From contig JBAYRL010000001.1 in the NCBI GenBank assembly GCA_041676705.1, positions 646,289 to 710,288 of the forward strand: 64,000 nucleotides of DNA. Direction: 5' to 3'. The notes under the pieces are model-generated. The model did not search any database. It had not been told where the DNA came from and saw nothing but the letters and a program-made list of their open reading frames with translations. The stretch is from Acidimicrobiia bacterium. Its GTDB lineage: Bacteria; Actinomycetota; Acidimicrobiia; Acidimicrobiales; SKKL01. A program made the translations under genes and the position numbers. Position 1 is the stretch's first letter, and the number at the start of each line of letters is the position of its first letter. Positions 63,296-64,000 of this stretch are shown one piece after another.

Positions 63296-64000
63296 ATGGG
63301 TCGTTGGAACGACAAGGTAGTACCGGTGTTGGTAGACAAAATGGCGAGCTCGCCAGAGATTTCAGCACTGCGTAAACAGGTGCTGTCTACCGCCCATGGC
63401 GACGTACTGGAAATCGGTTTCGGGTCGGGCCTGAACCTGGCTCATTACCCCCCGTCCGTTACGAAGATCATCGCAGTAGAACCATCACTCAAGGCCCGCC
63501 GCATGGCGCAACAACGAATGGAGCGCGACCAGCCACCGGTAGAGTTTGTGGGTCTCGACGGTCAGAACCTTCCCCTAGCCAACCAATCGGTTGACACGGT
63601 GGTGTCTACCTTCACGCTGTGCACTATTCCCGACCCGTCAAAAGCCTTAAGTGAAGCTGCCCGGGTACTCAAACCGGGCGGGCAAATTCATATTCTCGAA
63701 CACGGGCTTTCAGCAAAACGCTCCGCTGCTAAGTGGCAGCACCGCTTAAGCCCTGTGCAAGAGGCACTGTTTGGGGGCTGCCACCTAGATCGCCAAATGG
63801 AAAAGTTGGTGGAAGAAGCTGGTTACCGGTTGGTGTTCTCCAACCAGCGCCCGCTGCCGGGGTCAATTTACCTGGGCAACCTCTACGAAATAATTGCGTC
63901 ACCAAAATCCCCCCCCCCCCCCCCCGGGGGGCGCGGGGGGGGGGGGGCCCCCGTGATCTTAAAATCTCAACTCCTCGTCAGGCCCCCAGCCCGCACCAAA
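63296..64000 (+). CDS. Class I SAM-dependent methyltransferase, 3' end unreliable
   Basis: About 204 credible residues of a UbiE-like methyltransferase. Motif I is LEIGFGSGLNL (near 43-53), the acidic strand end is AVEPSLKARRMA, then VSTFTLCTIPDPSKALSEA and GGQIHILEHG. GGAGG precedes the ATG at 63296. The reading frame stays open to the window end only because it runs through C and G homopolymers (63909-63952) and unrelated sequence; the true stop is probably just after 63900. Substrate unknown, perhaps a quinone or lipid. Confidence 0.82.
   Translation, partial: MGRWNDKVVPVLVDKMASSPEISALRKQVLSTAHGDVLEIGFGSGLNLAHYPPSVTKIIAVEPSLKARRMAQQRMERDQPPVEFVGLDGQNLPLANQSVDTVVSTFTLCTIPDPSKALSEAARVLKPGGQIHILEHGLSAKRSAAKWQHRLSPVQEALFGGCHLDRQMEKLVEEAGYRLVFSNQRPLPGSIYLGNLYEIIASPKSPPPPPGGRGGGGAPVILKSQLLVRPPARTK
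63909..63952. other. C/G homopolymer block, likely assembly artefact
   Basis: Seventeen C, six G, CGC, thirteen G and five C in succession, followed by about 50 bases that do not continue the methyltransferase. Nothing like this occurs elsewhere in the window. It looks like a sequencing or contig-end artefact rather than biology. Confidence 0.85.

Overview
The window looks like chromosome from an actinobacterium of moderate GC, most likely of the Acidimicrobiia type. This is inferred from gene content: a fatty-acyl-AMP ligase, an F420-type PPOX protein, a class II DAHP synthase, a DUF222 HNH nuclease behind a Gram-positive LexA box, a mycobacterial-style sigma factor gene and many GTG/TTG starts. 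No rRNA is present, so the assignment is tentative. Both ends are cut: a ligase gene runs off the left edge, and a methyltransferase gene runs into C/G homopolymer noise at the right edge.

1-14.6 kb: fatty-acyl-AMP ligase, leuS, LexA-box DUF222 HNH nuclease, tRNA-Ala(GGC), ABC-F protein, then an oxidative pentose phosphate cluster (zwf, HAD phosphatase and gnd on minus; pgl divergent). A NYN-domain protein, an SDR and an aminoglycoside-phosphotransferase-like protein follow.

14.7-24.7 kb is a defence island. It holds a Phd/VapC toxin-antitoxin pair with a palindrome on its promoter, a type I restriction-modification operon (hsdM-mrr-hsdS-hsdR, every junction a 4-nt ATGA overlap) with a Mrr-type nuclease inside it, and a DUF4411/ImmA pair. 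That last pair is flanked by two copies of a short repeat derived from the 3' end of the neighbouring SDR gene. The HsdS spacer carries a 12-bp tandem repeat of the kind that changes type I specificity.

24.7-41 kb: SDR, orphan oligopeptide-type binding lipoprotein, PPOX protein, a DEAD-box helicase behind a multi-hairpin leader ending in an intrinsic terminator directly before its ribosome binding site, methyltransferase and DUF488 behind a promoter/palindrome, DUF1634-TauE exporter, a Cys-less thiolase fold with a DUF35 partner, a LON-domain protein, a two-gene ABC exporter, succinate-semialdehyde dehydrogenase, PIG-L deacetylase and an MFS transporter.

41-63.3 kb carries the parts of the conserved rplU-rpmA-obgE-proB-proA-nadD-lytR-rsfS block, in order and all on minus, but split by inserted cassettes: sigma factor plus aroG, VWA plus MoxR, two GGDEF cyclases with PspA and a coiled-coil membrane protein, a Flp/TadE/TadE/TadG set and a dGTPase-like protein. 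The items most worth a second look are the DEAD-box leader RNA with its probable CTG start, the HsdS repeat, the repeat-flanked DUF4411/ImmA pair, the likely ATT start (or frameshift) of rsfS, and the Flp-like pilin with a large C-terminal domain.
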